Source: Flaccisagitta enflata | Lineage: Eukaryota > Chaetognatha > Sagittoidea > Aphragmophora | Reading direction: 5' to 3' | Length of the DNA: 64,000 nt | Assembly (NCBI GenBank): GCA_965153355.1 | Contig: OZ231127.1 | Coordinates: 37,076,001 to 37,140,000 of the forward strand | In this document: positions 61,320 through 64,000 of the stretch, in pieces | Layout: each line of letters starts with the position of its first letter | Position numbering within the stretch: the stretch's first letter is position 1 | Notes under the pieces: model-generated | The model's input: the letters and a program-made list of their open reading frames with translations, nothing else | Database searches by the model: none | What the model was told of the DNA's origin: nothing | Position numbers and translations under genes: made by a program

Positions 61320-61950
61320 GGGCAGCGGCCCCGAAGGGCAGAAGCTTGCTTTCACATATGCAGAAATTTCTCCTTCTTCGTCCGTCCGTACCCCCCCCCC
61401 CCGCCTCAAGGCCCAAATCCTGGCCTTGAGGCCCAAATCCCAGCCTTGAGACCCAAGTCCCAGCCTTGAGGCCCAAATCCCAGCCTTGAGGCTCAAAACC
61501 CAGCCTTGAGGCCCAAAACCCAGCCTTGAGGCTCAAAACCAAACCTGTGGGCCTAAATCCTGGCCCCAAGACCCAAATCCCAGCCTTGAGGCCCAAATCC
61601 ACACCTAGTGGCCAAACCCCAGCCATGAGATCCAAAACCCAGCCTAGGTGTCCAAATCCCAACCATGAGACCCATATATCAACCTTGAGGCTCAAATACC
61701 AGCATTGAGGTCCAAAACCCAGTCTTGAGGCCCAAAACCTAGCCTTGAGGCCAAAATTCCTGCCTTGAGACAAAATTCCAGCCTTGAGGCTCAAATCTAA
61801 GCCTTGAGGCCCAAATACCAGCTTTGAGGTCCAAATTACAGCTTTGAGGCCAAAGCCCTGAAACATACTAAGCATAGGTCAGGCCTTGGCCCTTCAACCA
61901 CACACCTCTAACCTCATATATGACAGCATAAGACCATCTAACCATTAAGC
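61320..61950 (+). mobile_element. Family B element (i), third in the series, decayed right end
   Basis: GGGCAGCGGCCCCGAAGGGC start, GCCTTGAGGCCCAAATCCC units. The right arm is reduced to AGCATAGGTCAGGCCTTGGC and the tail to GACCATCTAACCATTAAGCGC. Confidence 0.82.
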
Positions 61951-62064
61951 GCTATTTCCTTTCTCACTAGAGAAAAATTAGTCTCACTAGAGAAAAAATT
62001 AGTCTCACTGGAAATTTTCTTAAAATTCCCTTTAGTGAGAAATCATAAATCTCATAGAGGGAGA

Positions 62065-62065
<1 letters not shown>

Positions 62066-62152
<87 letters not shown>
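62066..62152. repeat. (GA)n microsatellite
   Basis: About 85 bp, preceded by the AATTCCCTTTAGTGAGA motif array (61965-62050). Confidence 0.97.
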
Positions 62153-62517
62153 TGGAGGAACAGGGCCGGACAAAGGATTAGATCAGTAGCATGTATTTTT
62201 GTAATGTAGTATTTCGGTTGGAACAGGCGAACAAGCTAACAAGGTCAAGAAGAATGTTCATTGAAATGCGTCAGCGGACCGACAGACGGACGACAATTGT
62301 ATCATGGTATCGTGTATCAGTGCCGCGACCTGAAATCGAGGTACGAGAAAAGAAGTTGGTCAAGTTCGCGGACATTCAAAATTGTCGGTCTTGGATTTCA
62401 ATCAAAAACATAAACAAGGTAGGATACATGGCAAATATACTAACTAGTAGTTGAACAAGCCCAAGAGGGCAACAGTCGCGTGCGTCTGGAAATGACAAAC
62501 AAAAGAGCAAAAACATG

Positions 62518-62760
62518 TTTAAATGTTAAGAATGTTAAAAAATGTTAAAAACTGTTAAAAAATGTTAAAATATGTTACAAGATGTTAAAGAATGTTAAAA
62601 AAATGTTAAAAAGGGTTAAAGAATGGTAAAAAATGTTAAAAAATGTTTAAGATATTTAAAAAGGTTAAAAAATGTTAAAAAAGGTTAAAAAAGGTAAAAT
62701 GTTAAAAAAATGTTAGAAAATGTTAAAAAATGTAAAAAAATATTAAAGAATGTTAAAAAA
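62518..62760. repeat. ~11-bp AATGTTAAAAA tandem repeat
   Basis: About 20 imperfect units of 9-13 bp (ATGTTAAAAA). Confidence 0.92.
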
Positions 62761-62800
62761 TGATAAAAAACATTAAAAACTATCAAAATTTTTAAAATGT

Positions 62801-62872
62801 TACCGACGGACGGACCAACGGATGGACCGACCGACAGAGCAAGGTGTAGAGTCGCGTGCACGCGACTAAAAA
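62801..62872 (+). mobile_element. Family A element, 3' end only
   Basis: GACGGACGGACCAACGGATGG array, CAGAGCAAGGTGTAG, then AGTCGCGTGCACGCGACTAAAAA. Confidence 0.85.
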
Positions 62873-62965
62873 GCAATGGTAGGAATGCACAGTCTCACAC
62901 TATACTATACTATACTGAAGATAGTATATAGATAGATACCGCCTTTTATAGCGTCGCTAATCTTG

Positions 62966-63570
62966 GACTACTATCTAGAACATTTAAATGTATATCGACA
63001 GTATAAGGATTGAATAATCTATCAGTATAGGAATCATAAAAAAATCTCCAAAATATGATAGATACTTAATATTACATCTTTGGCGTTCAAGAACAAACTG
63101 TATATAGATTTTCTAAGCATTTTTACAAAAATGCTGAGAGTAAATGCATGATTTCTCTCCCTCATAAAATTTTATTTAAAAATCTTAAGTGTATGCTATG
63201 TTCTCCCTTTTGCTTCAGTAATCCTAATGACTCAGAGAGGTTGAAATCAACCAAGAAAATGCAACAAAGGTGTTAGGCGCTGTAATGAGGACCAAAAAAA
63301 GGGTGAAAAAACCTCCAATCTATCTGAAAAGAGACTTAGTAACTTGTAAAGAAACTAGATGCATTTGTTTTCATATTTTTTGATTGGAGTATCAATCTTG
63401 TTTTGCTTGTCATTTCTAAACGGCTTGAGCTAAAAGGATGCGATTTGCGGCATGTTGTCAGAAATTTGAAGTAGTTTCAGAATCTCACTGATTTTTATGT
63501 AATTTTTCTATTCTTTATAGAGTTATTGCTTTAAATGCCTGTCGATATACATATGTTCTAGATAGTAAAA
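62966..63570. repeat. Inverted-repeat pair ~600 bp apart
   Basis: ACTATCTAGAACATTTAAAT-GTATATCGACAG near 62968 and its inverse CTGTCGATATACATATGTTCTAGATAGT near 63540 (split here for length: CTGTCGATATACAT, ATGTTCTAGATAGT). Possible MITE or foldback. No ORF. Confidence 0.6.
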
Positions 63571-64000
63571 CAATCTTTAAAAAATTAATAGAATACACCC
63601 TTTTTTTGTAAGAATTATTTTGTGTGCGCTCTTTTTCAAATCAATGATAGATCATATCATGCATTGGAGATAAGGTCTGAAACCCTGATCATAGTTCTTT
63701 TTATCATATTTTTCAGTGAATTTTTACTAACGGATCTGATAGATTCCAAATTGGTCTATCATTGGTGTCGGTCTTAAAACTGGCAATAGACCTCCCCTCG
63801 CATTTCGTTCCTTCATAAAAAGCAGAAAGATAAAAGTAAAAATGTTACAAGGAGAGAGAGAAAAAAAGAAAGAGCCCCAGAGAATGAATGGATGAATGAA
63901 TGAAGAAAAAAATTGAATAAAATGGAAAAAAAAGTCAAAAGCGGCAAAACGCTGAATTGGAAAAGAGAGTCTTTCCTTTCTGCAGATGCCGAGGAAAAGC
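63571..64000. other. No gene recognised
   Basis: AT-rich unique-looking DNA to the right edge. Confidence 0.4.

Overview
The window looks like a metazoan nuclear scaffold that contains mitochondrial DNA. The best fit is an arrow worm (Chaetognatha, possibly a Paraspadella/Spadella-type animal). This rests on the mitochondrial block: a unit of about 11.5 kb, 11 protein genes with no atp6 or atp8, two rRNAs, one recognisable tRNA (trnM), and the invertebrate mitochondrial code (TGA=Trp, ATA=Met, AGR=Ser). Chaetognath mitogenomes are known to be about 11-14 kb with this reduced gene set. The assignment is inference; no database was searched.

Layout. (1) 1-2351, minus strand: a long open frame of a Penelope-like reverse transcriptase with a GIY-YIG-type N-terminus. 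It runs off the left edge and has a cluster of heat-shock-element motifs just upstream. (2) 3219-6668: a 3.4-kb nested palindromic (foldback) repeat ending at a 10-N scaffold gap (6669-6678). (3) 6679-23566: about 1.47 head-to-tail copies of the mitogenome. The order in one turn is nad4(-), nad6(-), nad5(-), nad4L(-), cob(-), rrnL(+), cox1(+), cox2(+), nad1(+), nad3(+), nad2(+), cox3(+), trnM(+), rrnS(+), then nad4 again. Transcription diverges between cob and rrnL and converges between rrnS and nad4. Stretches of both copies are pristine, while other patches carry many small indels. (4) 23567-64000: gene-poor nuclear DNA very rich in simple repeats (CT/GA, GT/CA, TTG, GTC, GAA, CAC, TCTA, GTCT), minisatellites and small non-autonomous transposons.

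Two repeat families dominate the nuclear part. Family A (about 20 copies) begins AACAAGGCCGGATACACGG, carries a central (GGAC)n-type microsatellite and ends in a hairpin such as AGTTGCGTGTCCGCAACT followed by AAAA. In several copies the 5' subterminal segment changes together with the 3' hairpin, and neighbouring copies abut head to tail. Both traits suggest rolling-circle (Helentron/HINE-like) elements. Family B (9 copies) starts GGGCAGCGGCCCC after a T-run, has long inverted arms around a private ~20-bp minisatellite, and has a ~90-bp structured tail. One copy sits inside an unrelated 30-bp minisatellite. Smaller elements include two nested insertions (a hAT-like MITE inside a pogo-like MITE, and the reverse) with intact 8-bp or TA target duplications, and a tRNA-derived SINE.

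Apart from the retroelement ORF and the mitochondrial genes I found no convincing protein-coding gene. Most long open frames in the nuclear part are translations of microsatellites. Two short stretches look exon-like but are weakly supported.
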